Origin: Leifsonia sp. CL147
Lineage (GTDB): Bacteria > Actinomycetota > Actinomycetes > Actinomycetales > Microbacteriaceae
Reading direction: 5' to 3'
NCBI RefSeq assembly: GCF_900114565.1
Contig: NZ_FOTM01000013.1
Span: 49,744-113,743, forward strand
DNA: 64,000 nt
Numbering within the stretch: the first letter of the stretch is position 1; the number at the start of each line of letters is the position of its first letter. The translations under genes and the position numbers were made by a program. Positions 8,936 to 17,586 of the stretch are shown one piece after another. A model generated the notes under the pieces. The model searched no databases, was not told the origin of the DNA, and saw only the letters and a list, made by a program, of their open reading frames with translations.

Positions 8936-10243
8936 TCAGCGCCCCAGACCGCGGTAGGTCCATCCCGCTGCACGCCAGCTCGCCGGGTCGAGGGCGTTCC
9001 GGCCGTCGATGACCGTGCGGTGCGCCACCAGCTCGCCGACAACCGCCGGGTCGAGCTCCGTGAACTCGGGCCACTCGGTGATCAGCAGGATGACGTCCGC
9101 CTCCCGGACCGCCTCCTCCGCGGTCGCCGCAAAACTCAGTCCCGGCGCCCGGCGGCGGGCGTTCTCGAGCGCTTCCGGGTCCGTCGCCGTGACGATCGCT
9201 CCGGCCTCCGCGAGCCGCATGGCGATCTCGAGCGCCGGCGAGTCCCGGATGTCGTCCGAGTGCGGCTTGAACGCCAGACCGAGGACGCCCACCCGCACGC
9301 CGGCGAGACCGCCCGCCTCCTCGCGGACCAGCTCGACCACCCGGGTGCGCCGCCGCAGGTTGATCTTGTCCACCTCGTCCAGGAACTGCACGGCCTCCCC
9401 GCGCCCCAGCTCACGTGCGCGAGCGCTGAAGGCACGGATGTCCTTCGGCAGACAGCCGCCGCCGAAACCGACGCCGGCGTTGAGGAAACGGCGGCCGATG
9501 CGCGCGTCGTGACCGATGGCATCCGCCAGTTTCGTCACGTCCGCGCCGGTCGCCTCCGCGATCTCCGCCATGGCGTTGATGAACGAGATCTTCGTCGCCA
9601 GGAACGCGTTCGCCGACACCTTGACCAACTCGGCCGTCGCATAGTCCGTGACGATGACGGGCGTTCCCGCGGCCACGGCGGACGCGTACACCTCGTCGAG
9701 CAGGCGCGCGGCCCGCTCCCCCGCCTCACCGTCGGGCACTCCGTAGACCAGGCGGTCGGGGCTGACGGTGTCCTTCACCGCGAATCCCTCGCGCAGGAAC
9801 TCCGGGTTCCAGGCCAGGGTCGCGTCCGGCTGCTTCCCGGCGATCAGCTCCGCGAGGCGAGCGGCCGTGCCGACGGGGACGGTGCTCTTGCCGACGATGA
9901 GGTCACCGGGCTTCACGTGATCCAGGAGGGAGGCGAACGCCGCATCCACGAACCGCATGTCGGCCGCATCCCCATCGGCGATCTGCGGCGTTCCGACGGC
10001 GACGAAGTGCACGTCCGCGTCCTCTGCCGCAGCCAGGTCGGTCGTGAACCGGAGCCGGCCGGTCGCTGCGGCCGACTGCAGCACCTCCGGAAGTCCGGGC
10101 TCGAAGAACGGCGCCCGGCCGGCTGCGAGGGAGGCGATCTTCGCCTCGTCGACGTCGATGCCGACGACGTCGTGCCCGAGGTGCGCCATCGATGCGGCAT
10201 GGACGGCACCGAGATAGCCGCAGCCGATCACGGAGATTCTCAT
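8936..10243 (-). CDS. ugd: UDP-glucose 6-dehydrogenase
   Basis: A 435-residue protein that oxidises UDP-glucose to UDP-glucuronate with two NAD+, supplying precursors for surface polysaccharide. Visible features: Rossmann motif GCGYLGAVHA at 8-17, GIDVDEAKIASL, the EFLREG substrate loop (NPEFLREGFAV), catalytic Cys near 263 in GFGGGCLPKD, and the C-terminal GLAFKPHSDDIRDSPA. Length and order are typical of the bacterial single-chain family. The ATG follows GAAGGGGAC closely. The nearest neighbours are the DUF4012 protein downstream and thymidine kinase upstream. Confidence 0.95.
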   Translation of the reverse strand: MRISVIGCGYLGAVHAASMAHLGHDVVGIDVDEAKIASLAAGRAPFFEPGLPEVLQSAAATGRLRFTTDLAAAEDADVHFVAVGTPQIADGDAADMRFVDAAFASLLDHVKPGDLIVGKSTVPVGTAARLAELIAGKQPDATLAWNPEFLREGFAVKDTVSPDRLVYGVPDGEAGERAARLLDEVYASAVAAGTPVIVTDYATAELVKVSANAFLATKISFINAMAEIAEATGADVTKLADAIGHDARIGRRFLNAGVGFGGGCLPKDIRAFSARARELGRGEAVQFLDEVDKINLRRRTRVVELVREEAGGLAGVRVGVLGLAFKPHSDDIRDSPALEIAMRLAEAGAIVTATDPEALENARRRAPGLSFAATAEEAVREADVILLITEWPEFTELDPAVVGELVAHRTVIDGRNALDPASWRAAGWTYRGLGR

Positions 10244-10305
10244 GGGTGTCCCCTTCGTTCGGGTGGGGTTGCCGTCGGGCGGAGCGAGTTCCGCGCCGTG
10301 GGGCG

Positions 10306-10980
10306 TCAGGTGAAGTCGGGGTCCGGCTCGTCGACGTACGCGGGGGCCGCATCCACGGGCCAGTGCCTGCGTCCGTTGTTCAGCACGCCCCGGCTCTCGT
10401 CGAGGTAGCAGTTACCGCAGAGGGATTCGTAGGACACGGAGGCGCCGTCGATGGCGACCTGGTCGCCGTCGAAGACGAAGACGCCGTCGATCTTGCGCGC
10501 GTTGAAGATCGCCTTGCGACCGCAGCGGCAGATCGTCTTCAGCTCCTCGATGCTGTGCGCGACCTCCAGGAGCCGGCGACTGCCGGGGAACGCGACCGTC
10601 TGGAAGTCGGTTCGAATGCCGTAGGCGAGCACCGGGACGTTGTCGAGCAGCGCGATCCGGAGGAGGTCGTCGACCTGCGCCTCGGTGAGGAACTGGGCCT
10701 CGTCCACGAGCAGAGCGCTGATGTCCGTGTCGAAGCGCTTGATGGTGCGCTCGCGGTGCCGCTGGAACGCGCCGTACGCATCCGTCTCGGGCGTGATCAA
10801 GAAGTCCACCGCCCGGGTCACTCCCAGCCGGGAGAGGACGCCGAGGTCGCCCTTCGTGTCGATCGACGGCTTGGTGAGCAGGACGCGGTGCCCGCGTTCC
10901 TCGTAGTTGTACGCGGCCTGAAGCATGGCCGTGCTCTTGCCGCTGTTCATCGCGCCGTAGCGGAAATACAGTTTTGCCAC
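10306..10980 (-). CDS. tdk: Thymidine kinase
   Basis: A 224-residue type II thymidine kinase that phosphorylates thymidine using ATP in the salvage pathway. Walker A is GAMNSGKST at residues 9-17; LVDEAQFL is the DEAQ/Walker B motif with the catalytic Glu; the zinc-binding Cys pairs are CRC and CGNC; the lasso loop contains GDQVAIDGASVSYESLC. Length is typical. It stands alone between ugd (62 bp) and the response regulator (57 bp). Confidence 0.95.
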   Translation of the reverse strand: MAKLYFRYGAMNSGKSTAMLQAAYNYEERGHRVLLTKPSIDTKGDLGVLSRLGVTRAVDFLITPETDAYGAFQRHRERTIKRFDTDISALLVDEAQFLTEAQVDDLLRIALLDNVPVLAYGIRTDFQTVAFPGSRRLLEVAHSIEELKTICRCGRKAIFNARKIDGVFVFDGDQVAIDGASVSYESLCGNCYLDESRGVLNNGRRHWPVDAAPAYVDEPDPDFT

Positions 10981-11036
10981 GCCCCGATCCTATTCGGGCC
11001 CGGCTGTGAGACGGCGAGGACGACGGCGACGGCGCG

Positions 11037-11744
11037 TCAGGTGAGGTAGCCGTCCTCTGCGGCCCTGCGGATGAGGTCGGCCCGGGAGCTGGTCGGACGG
11101 CCCGCCTTTCCGTACTTCTCGCGGACGCGGCGCAGGTAGGTCTTCGCGGTCTCGTACTGGACGTTCATCGCCTGTGCGACCTCCGAGGTGGTGCGTCCGT
11201 CGGCGTAGAGCACGAGCGCCTGTCGCTCGCCGTCGCTGAGGCGCGGCCGCGCGGACTCGGGGATGAGCGGCTTCGGACGCCATGCCTGCTGCGTGGGCGC
11301 CGTGCGCTCGGGTCCGCGGCCCGACGCTGCGAGGGCAGCGGTCAGCAGCTCGGTCATCGGCTGCGACTTCGTGACGTACGCGACGGCGCCGGCGGCGAGC
11401 GCCGCATCCCGGTCCTCTGGCGTGTCGACGGCACTCAGGACGACGACCTTGGCCCCTGCCGCCCGGCAGGTGCGAACGCGCGCGCCGATCGAGACCGATT
11501 CCTTCAGCTGGAGGTCCATGATGACGAGGTCGGTGGGGAACGCCTCGCTGTGGACGAGCTCCAGCCAGCTGCTGGCGCGGACCACGAGGTCGAACTGGGG
11601 CGCGTTCTTCTCGATCCAGGAGGCGAGGCTGTCCAGGAGGATCTCGTGGTCGTCGAGAATCGCCAAGCGGATCGGAGGCTCGCCGTCGCGGCCAGCGGCC
11701 GGCGGGGTGGTCGCCGCCGGATCGTACGGAGGCGTTCGGGTCAT
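11037..11744 (-). CDS. NarL/LuxR-type response regulator
   Basis: A 235-residue two-domain regulator. The receiver (about 24-142) has the acidic pair DD at 31-32, the phosphoacceptor Asp77 in LVIMDLQL, the Ser in VVLSAVD and Lys126 in VTKSQ. The C-terminal LuxR helix-turn-helix (about 170-235) includes SDGERQALVLYADG and SEVAQAMNVQYETAKTYLRR. Its start codon overlaps the stop of the membrane-protein gene by four bases (ATGA), and that gene in turn overlaps the kinase gene, so all three are translationally coupled. The signal and target genes are unknown. Confidence 0.9.
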   Translation of the reverse strand: MTRTPPYDPAATTPPAAGRDGEPPIRLAILDDHEILLDSLASWIEKNAPQFDLVVRASSWLELVHSEAFPTDLVIMDLQLKESVSIGARVRTCRAAGAKVVVLSAVDTPEDRDAALAAGAVAYVTKSQPMTELLTAALAASGRGPERTAPTQQAWRPKPLIPESARPRLSDGERQALVLYADGRTTSEVAQAMNVQYETAKTYLRRVREKYGKAGRPTSSRADLIRRAAEDGYLT

Positions 11745-13033
11745 CGTCTCCCCCTTTCGGGAACCGGGAAGCCGGCTTCGGGATAGGCGAACCGGACGGT
11801 CAGCTCGCTGCTCCGGAAGCGCATCGTCGCGCGCATGGCGACCGAGTTGAGGCAGCTGACGAACGGCAGCAGCGCGCGTCGCAGTTCCGAGCGGGGCTCC
11901 TCCACGTGCGCCCGCAGCAGGAAGACGGGCCGCTCGGGCTCGCTCGCCGAGATGCGTACCGTCGAGGGGTCGAGGCCGGGACGCGCGGCGAGAGTGGCGA
12001 CGAGCGCCCCCACGATCGCGCGCTGGTCCGCCGTCAGCACGCGCTCCAGCCGGTCGGGGTCATCGACGCGGGAGGAATCGGCTTGAGCTGCGGAGGTGGC
12101 GGGGGCTGCGGCGGCGGCGGGGGCCGCGGCTGCGGCGGGTTCAGAAGCTTCACCGGCCGCGAGCCTCGGTGCCAGAGCGAGCTGCACGGTGTCCTCGAGC
12201 CAGGTCCGTCGGACTGCTCGCACCGACATCGCGCGCAGATCCTCGGCGATCGCCCGTGCGCGCTCGCTGTCGCCGTGCGTGACAGCTCCGCGGCGCAGGA
12301 GGGCAGCGAGGAACGGGACGGCCTCCGCATCCAGAGCGGTCATCTGGTCCTGCACGATCATCCGCTCCGCCGCCTGGCGCAGCTCGCCCTCCAGCCGGGT
12401 CTGGCCCTCGCGGGCGACCTCCCGCCAGCGCAGTGTCTCGCCGGTGAGCGTCCAGGCGTACCCGGCGCCGCCGGCAGCGAGCGCGAGGATCGGCGTCGCC
12501 GACACGGTCGCGTACACGAGCGGCACATTGGCGATCACGAGCGAACTCTGGGCCGCGGCGACGCCGCCTATCACGAGAGCCGAGACGATGGCACTGGCGG
12601 CCACCTCGCCGACCGGCCGGTACAGCGGCATCCAGACGAGGAGGAGCGCGACGGCGATCTGGCCCCAGTCGTCCTGGAGGAGCTCGTTGCGTCCCCAGAC
12701 CGACGAACTGAACAGGCACGCGGCCACCACGGTGACGCCGATCACCGAGAAATGCGACCACCGTCCGAACGGCGCCAGGCCGGGGTGCGAACGGATGGAG
12801 GCGACGACCACGGCGATCAGCAGCACTCCGATCGCGATCACGGCGAGCGAGACGTCGCGCAGCTGGCCCGCGTGCAGGACCGTCGAATACACGGCGTAGG
12901 CGACGGCCACCCCGCCGAGCAGAGGGACCAGCAGCCAGGCCGACTGGGCCCCGATCGGGTCGAGCCGCTGCGGCGTGCGCTCCAGGGCAACGGAGCGTGC
13001 GCCGACGATGGTGCGAGCATTCAGACCGCTCAT
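11741..13033 (-). CDS. Membrane protein of two-component operon (degenerate-kinase-like)
   Basis: A 430-residue protein starting MSGLNARTIV at the ATG at 13033, which overlaps the upstream kinase stop by four bases. About six transmembrane segments occupy residues 30-225, followed by a helical linker (WREVAREGQTRLEGELRQAA) and a cytoplasmic domain. The layout mimics a NarL-system histidine kinase, but I see no phosphoacceptor His in a DxHD motif and no N/G ATP-binding boxes. Residues about 300-340 are an Ala/Pro low-complexity stretch. It may sense a signal with, or regulate, the real kinase encoded upstream. A longer frame upstream of this start exists but runs through the kinase gene and a repeat array, so it is spurious. 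Confidence 0.75.
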   Translation of the reverse strand: MSGLNARTIVGARSVALERTPQRLDPIGAQSAWLLVPLLGGVAVAYAVYSTVLHAGQLRDVSLAVIAIGVLLIAVVVASIRSHPGLAPFGRWSHFSVIGVTVVAACLFSSSVWGRNELLQDDWGQIAVALLLVWMPLYRPVGEVAASAIVSALVIGGVAAAQSSLVIANVPLVYATVSATPILALAAGGAGYAWTLTGETLRWREVAREGQTRLEGELRQAAERMIVQDQMTALDAEAVPFLAALLRRGAVTHGDSERARAIAEDLRAMSVRAVRRTWLEDTVQLALAPRLAAGEASEPAAAAAPAAAAAPATSAAQADSSRVDDPDRLERVLTADQRAIVGALVATLAARPGLDPSTVRISASEPERPVFLLRAHVEEPRSELRRALLPFVSCLNSVAMRATMRFRSSELTVRFAYPEAGFPVPERGRR

Positions 13034-14280
13034 GCGGCGCCCTTGGTGACCGCTGCCCCGGGAGCGACGGGGATCGTCATGATGACCGTCGTGCCGATGT
13101 CCGCACTGGAGTAGATGTCGACCGAGCCGCCGACCCGCGCGATGCGATCCTGGACGGACTGCCGGAGGCCCAGCCGGTCGGCGGCGGGTGCGGAAGCGGG
13201 GAACCCGCTGCCTCCGTCGACGACCATGACCGAGACGGATCCGCCGCCCGCCGACAGTGCGACTTCGGCACTCGCGCTTCCGGAGTGCCGGAGGACGTTG
13301 ACCAGGCACTGCCGTACGGCGAGGCCGAGCGCGCGGCGCGCATCCTCCCCCAGCCGGGCATACGAGGTGCGATCGCCCGAGATATCGATGGCGAGCCCCT
13401 CGTCGCGCGCCGCCTCGATGGCGTGGTGCAGCTCGCTGTCGTACCAGGGATCGGCCGGTGCGGGGCGCTCGGACGGGCTTCCGGCAGCACCGGGAGGGCC
13501 GCTCGGGAGTCCGGGGAGCGTGCGGAGGTCGGCTTCGATCCGCCGGGCGAGACGGTCGTCGAGGGGGCCCGGCCGGGATCCCGCGAGTGCCAGGAGCTCG
13601 CTGAGTACGGTGTCGTGCAGGTCGGCAGCCGATGCCGCCGCCCGTTCCCGGCGGAGGTCGACGAGTCGCGCGTCCCGCACCGCCCGGTGGAGCGCCGTCT
13701 GCGCTCGGGACCGGGTCCCGCGCGTGAGTCCGTCGTACGCGAGGACTCCGACGAGCAGGAGGTAGGCGCCGAGGGAGACGGCGTCGGGAACGTACGCCCG
13801 CGAGGCGGTGGCGGCGCCCAGGATGACGGCGGTCTCCGCCAGGGCGAACCCCAGGCTCGCCCACAGGATGCCGGCCGGGGCTCCCGTACCGGTCCCGCCC
13901 ACCAACGTCATCGCGATGACCGGCAGGGCGATCACGAAGAGGTTCGTGTCGCGGTACGACGGCGTGCCGAGGAAGAGCGCCACGACGTAGAAGTAGGTGC
14001 ACGCGGTTCCCACCAGGAGGTACGCGATCGTGAGCGCCACCGTACGGCCCCGGGAGAGTGCGAGCAGGACGACGACCATCGGGATGAGGACGAGCAGCGT
14101 CACCCACGACGCCATGGTGCCGTGCATCAGACTCGCGCTTCCGACGTTGACGACGGCCGCGGCGAGGCAGACGAGGCCCGCCCACCGGGCGGCTGCGGCG
14201 AGGGCGCGGGAGTTCGCGGGTCGCGCCAGGTGGCTGGGCAGACCGAGCGACACGTCGCCGTCCCTTCTGGACGCGAGCAC
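13030..14280 (-). CDS. Sensor histidine kinase, NarL-system type
   Basis: A 416-residue kinase. The N-terminal half has about six transmembrane segments (for example AGLVCLAAAVVNVGSASLM and VALTIAYLLVGTACTYFYV). The dimerisation helix carries ADLHDTVLSELLALAG, the HisKA_3 phosphoacceptor His; the C-terminal HATPase domain has RQCLVNVLRHSG (N box), VVDGGSGF (G box) and a final GTTVIMTIPV strand. It should autophosphorylate and pass phosphate to the regulator encoded two genes downstream. Two GTG starts are plausible: 14280 (preceded by GAAAGGA) and 14253 (preceded by AGAAGGG). The 17-bp repeat array lies directly upstream. Confidence 0.88.
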   Translation of the reverse strand: MLASRRDGDVSLGLPSHLARPANSRALAAAARWAGLVCLAAAVVNVGSASLMHGTMASWVTLLVLIPMVVVLLALSRGRTVALTIAYLLVGTACTYFYVVALFLGTPSYRDTNLFVIALPVIAMTLVGGTGTGAPAGILWASLGFALAETAVILGAATASRAYVPDAVSLGAYLLLVGVLAYDGLTRGTRSRAQTALHRAVRDARLVDLRRERAAASAADLHDTVLSELLALAGSRPGPLDDRLARRIEADLRTLPGLPSGPPGAAGSPSERPAPADPWYDSELHHAIEAARDEGLAIDISGDRTSYARLGEDARRALGLAVRQCLVNVLRHSGSASAEVALSAGGGSVSVMVVDGGSGFPASAPAADRLGLRQSVQDRIARVGGSVDIYSSADIGTTVIMTIPVAPGAAVTKGAA

Positions 14281-14321
14281 ACCTCGGTCCTTTCGGGATT
14301 ATGGCATTCCGGACCGCTGGT

Positions 14322-14538
14322 GTGTACCCCGGGCGCCGTGTACCCCGCGGCGCCGCGTACCCCGCGGCGCCGTGTACCCCGCGACGGCGTGCACCCCGCA
14401 GCGCCGTGCCCCCGCGGTGCGATGCACCCGCAGCGCCGTGCACCCCGCGACGGCGTGCACCCCGCGACGCCGTGCACCCCGCAGCGCCGTGCACCCGCGG
14501 TGCGATGCACCCGCAACGCCGTGCACCCCGCGGCGCGA
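14322..14538. repeat. Thirteen-unit 15-17 bp tandem repeat (GTGCACCCCGCGRCGCC-like)
   Basis: Thirteen consecutive units of 15-17 bp fill the gap between the histidine-kinase start (14280) and the radical SAM stop (14550). The consensus is GTGCACCCCGCGGCGCC. Units 4-7 and 9-12 form a higher-order repeat of about 66 bp: one full unit, an AGCGCC-ending unit, a 15-bp CGCGGTGC-ending unit, then a GATGCACCCGC unit. Unit length is not a multiple of three, so the long frames through it are incidental. It sits 3' of the radical SAM gene and 5' of the kinase operon. Confidence 0.9.
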
Positions 14539-14549
14539 CAGCCCCATTC

Positions 14550-15686
14550 CTAGAAGAGCGTCGGCTGCACCCCCAGTCCCGTGAGCGACGCACTCACGAC
14601 GGAAGCCGCATCGGGCGCCGCCGCCGGCCCGCCCGTCCGCATCACAGCCCCTTTGGGCCGGCGCTCGCCCTCGCCGTCCCGCAGCATTCCGAGCGCCGTC
14701 GACCGCACGCCGCCCGTCGCCGGGTCTTCCCTCCCCCGCTCGAGCCCGTGTGCGCGGATGAGCGGCTTGATCCGGGCCGCCAGCCACGTGCGGTACTCCT
14801 GCGGCGCGTACGTCCCACGGCCGTACAGCTGTCGATACTGCGGCAGCAGCTCGGGATGCTCGCGCCCGAGCCAGAGGTAGAACCACTCCTTCACGCCGGG
14901 CTTCAGATGCAGGGCCGAGTACAGCACGGACGTCGCCCCCGCCTCGTGCGCCTGCCGCAACGCCTCGTCGAGGTGGGCTTTCGTGTCGGTGAGGTACGGA
15001 ATGATCGGCATCAGGAACACCCCGCAGTCGAGCCCGTGCTCCCGCACCGCCGTCACGGCGGCGAGACGCGCTTTCGTGGACGGCGTACCGGGCTCCACGG
15101 ACTGCTGCAGCTCGTCGTCGTAGACCGCGATCGACATCGCCAGGTCGACCGGGACCCGCTTGTTCGCCTCCGCCAGCCGATCCAGATCACGTCGGAGCAG
15201 CGACCCTTTGGTGAGGATGCTGAACGGCGTGCCCGACTCCGCCAGCGCATCGATGATTCCGGGCATCAGCGCGTACCGCCCCTCTGCCCGCTGATAGGGA
15301 TCGGTGTTCGTGCCGAGCGCCACCGGATGATGACCCCAGCTCGGCTTCGTCAGCTCTTTGCGCAGCACCTCGGCCACGTTCACCTTCACGATGATCTCGT
15401 TGTCGAAGTCTTTGCCCGAGTCGAGGTCGAGGTAGGTGTGCGTGGGACGTGCGAAGCAGTACACGCAGGCGTGCGAGCATCCACGGTACGGGTTGATCGT
15501 CCACCCGAACGGCATCGGCCCTCCCCCGCCCGGGATCTTGTTGAGCGCCGACTTCGCCAGCACCTCGTGGAACGTGATGCCGGCGAAGTCGGGCGTGCGC
15601 ACCGAGCGCACGAGATTGTTCAGGCGGGCCAGCCCGGGCAGGGCCGACGGCTCGTCTGCCGACAGTTCCTGACCGCTCCACCTCAT
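14550..15686 (-). CDS. Rv2578c-family radical SAM protein
   Basis: A 378-residue radical SAM protein. The 4Fe-4S motif is CSHACVYC (CxxxCxxC) in the context NPYRGCSHACVYCFARPTH; VALGTNTDPYQRAEG and the strand SILTKGSLLRRDLDRL follow as in SplB-like/Rv2578c proteins. The family cleaves S-adenosylmethionine to form a 5'-deoxyadenosyl radical, but the substrate is not established; a DNA-repair-like role has been suggested by similarity to spore photoproduct lyase. It is a single gene, 27 bp downstream of the ABC-F stop, on the same strand. Confidence 0.9.
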   Translation of the reverse strand: MRWSGQELSADEPSALPGLARLNNLVRSVRTPDFAGITFHEVLAKSALNKIPGGGGPMPFGWTINPYRGCSHACVYCFARPTHTYLDLDSGKDFDNEIIVKVNVAEVLRKELTKPSWGHHPVALGTNTDPYQRAEGRYALMPGIIDALAESGTPFSILTKGSLLRRDLDRLAEANKRVPVDLAMSIAVYDDELQQSVEPGTPSTKARLAAVTAVREHGLDCGVFLMPIIPYLTDTKAHLDEALRQAHEAGATSVLYSALHLKPGVKEWFYLWLGREHPELLPQYRQLYGRGTYAPQEYRTWLAARIKPLIRAHGLERGREDPATGGVRSTALGMLRDGEGERRPKGAVMRTGGPAAAPDAASVVSASLTGLGVQPTLF

Positions 15687-15713
15687 GCTTCTATTCGAAC
15701 ATACGTTCGAAGG

Positions 15714-17327
15714 TTAAGCAAGGTGCACGGCGTCTCCCGTCCACCCGGATCGCAGCCACCGATCGTGACTGGCCACGACGACCGCGCCCGGATACGCGCC
15801 CAGCGCCTCCTCCAACTCCGTCGCCAGCGCGAGGGAGAGGTGGTTCGTCGGCTCGTCGAGGAGGAAGAGATGCGGAGGCCGCGCCACGATGAGCGCCAAC
15901 GCCAGCCGCCTCTGCTGCCCGACCGAGAGCGAGCCGACCGGGCGATCCGCATCCCGCGGGGCGATCAGGCCGAGCGAGGTCAGCGGAACGGCCTCGGCCC
16001 GCCGCTCCCCCACCGTCGCCTCGTAGATCCGGCGCGGGCTGGAGGTCGGGTCGGCGAACCGCACATCCTGTTCCAGGAGTGCCACCCGGAGGCCGCGGCG
16101 GCGCTGCACGGCGCCCGACTCCGGCTCGAGGCGGCCCGCGAGGACCGACAGCAGGGTCGACTTCCCGGCGCCGTTCGCCCCGGTGACGAGGATGCGCGCG
16201 CCCGGGGGAACCGAGAGCTCGGCCAGGTCGAGACGACCCGGGATGCGGACGCCTCGAATCAGGACCAGCACCCCGGAACCGTCGCCGAGCGTCTGGAACC
16301 CGGACGGAATGCCCGGGAAGCTGAGCGGCGCCGGCGGCTTGCGCACCTGGCCGTCGCGCAACTCATCGAGCCGCCCCTCCGCGTTCCGGATGCGTCGACT
16401 GATCTGGCGATCGAGCGCATTTCCCTTCACGGACTTGACGAACTTGTCGTTGTCCCGGACCTTCCCCGACCAGGCGATCGAGCGAGCGGTCACATCCACC
16501 GCGTGTTTCAGCTCCTTCAACTCGCGCTGCTCGTCGGCGAACTGCTTCTCCCAGCGGGCCCGCTCGGCCGACTTCTCGGCGAGGTAGGCGCTGTAACCGC
16601 CTCCGAAGACCGTCGTCCCGGACCGCGACGGATCGAGATCCAGGAGTGCGGTCGCGACGGCGTCGAGGAACGTGCGGTCGTGGCTGGCGAACACGACGGG
16701 ACCCCGCCACTCCCGCAGCTGCCGCTCGAGGAAGGCCGCGGCCTCGTCGTCCAGGTGGTTGGTCGGCTCGTCGAGGAGGAGCGCGTCCGGTCGCCCGAGC
16801 AGCAGCGCAGCCAGCGCGAACAGGCTGCGCTGCCCGCCGGAGACCTCGCTCAGCCGCCGGGCCAGCGGGATGTCGCCGACGCCGAGCCCGTTCAGCAGCT
16901 CGTCGCGGCGCGCATCCACACTCCACAGCTCGGCGCGTTCGGCCGCCTCGAGGGCAGCTTCATAGCGAGCAGCGGCATCGACCTCGCCGTGGGCGAGAGC
17001 GGTGGAGGCCAGCTCGAGCTCGCGCTCGATCGCACGGACCTCGGACAAGCCGCTCTCAAGGAGTGCGCCGACGGTCTCGCCCGGCTCGAAACGCACCTCC
17101 TGCCAGAGGAAACCGGTGCGCGCCGGGCGCGTGAAGACTCCGGCATCCGGGGTCTCGGCGCCGGACAGCACACGCAGCAGCGTCGACTTGCCCGCTCCGT
17201 TCTCGCCGATCAGGCCGAGCCGGGCGCCGGGCGCGACGGTGAGCGAGACATCGGTCAGCACGCGACGCTCGCCGTAACTGACGGAGACGCCGTCGGCGCG
17301 TACGGGTGTGAGGGCGATGGTATGCAT
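15714..17327 (-). CDS. ABC-F family ATPase (ribosome-protection / translation factor type)
   Basis: A soluble protein of 537 residues with two ABC ATPase domains and no membrane segments. Domain 1: GENGAGKSTLLRVL, signature SGGQRSLFALAALLLG, Walker B ALLLDEPTNHLDD. Then comes the long inter-domain linker rich in charged helices (EKQFADEQRELKELKH). Domain 2: GANGAGKSTLLSVL, signature SVGQQRRLALALI, FLLDEPTNHLS. ABC-F proteins bind the ribosomal E site, and many give resistance to ribosome-targeting antibiotics; which antibiotic, if any, is not deducible. The ATG at 17327 (MHTIALTPVRADGVSV) is preferred because AAGGACGG precedes it and family members start at this point; the in-frame extension upstream is probably leader. 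Confidence 0.9.
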   Translation of the reverse strand: MHTIALTPVRADGVSVSYGERRVLTDVSLTVAPGARLGLIGENGAGKSTLLRVLSGAETPDAGVFTRPARTGFLWQEVRFEPGETVGALLESGLSEVRAIERELELASTALAHGEVDAAARYEAALEAAERAELWSVDARRDELLNGLGVGDIPLARRLSEVSGGQRSLFALAALLLGRPDALLLDEPTNHLDDEAAAFLERQLREWRGPVVFASHDRTFLDAVATALLDLDPSRSGTTVFGGGYSAYLAEKSAERARWEKQFADEQRELKELKHAVDVTARSIAWSGKVRDNDKFVKSVKGNALDRQISRRIRNAEGRLDELRDGQVRKPPAPLSFPGIPSGFQTLGDGSGVLVLIRGVRIPGRLDLAELSVPPGARILVTGANGAGKSTLLSVLAGRLEPESGAVQRRRGLRVALLEQDVRFADPTSSPRRIYEATVGERRAEAVPLTSLGLIAPRDADRPVGSLSVGQQRRLALALIVARPPHLFLLDEPTNHLSLALATELEEALGAYPGAVVVASHDRWLRSGWTGDAVHLA

Positions 17328-17515
17328 GGGAACCGTCCTTCCGGGCGCTCCACAGGGAGCGGGTTCCCGCCGGGCGATCTCCGTCGTGAGCGGCGCCGGA
17401 GCGCCCAGGTGCCTGACCAGGCAGCGCAGCGACCGAAGGGTCCTCACTCACATCGACGGCGCCTCAGGCGCGGGATGTCAGGAGGTTCTCACTTCATAGC
17501 GCTGACGACCATAAC
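17328..17515 (-). promoter_or_regulatory. Structured 5' leader of the ABC-F gene, candidate attenuator
   Basis: In mRNA sense this leader holds three compact hairpins in series: GCGCC-TGA-GGCGC (17459-17471), TGCCTG-GT-CAGGCA (17410-17423) and GGCGC-TCCG-GCGCC (17392-17405). It also holds a two-codon frame ATGAAGTGA near 17497 and a GTG-initiated frame (VRTLRSLRCLVRHL) that runs in frame into the ABC-F gene. Antibiotic-resistance ABC-F genes are often controlled by ribosome-mediated attenuation in such leaders. Here the structure is seen; the regulatory role is inferred. Confidence 0.5.
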
Positions 17516-17586
17516 AGGTCAGGCGCGCGTGTGTCCAGCACCTCGCGGGCGGCGGACCTGCTCCGGGCCGCCGCCGGGCGGGGGCA

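Noticed and set aside
11741..14593. A 950-codon single gene on the minus strand
   Set aside because: Its first half is out of frame with the kinase gene and reads the tandem repeat; the real gene starts at 13033 with a four-base overlap.
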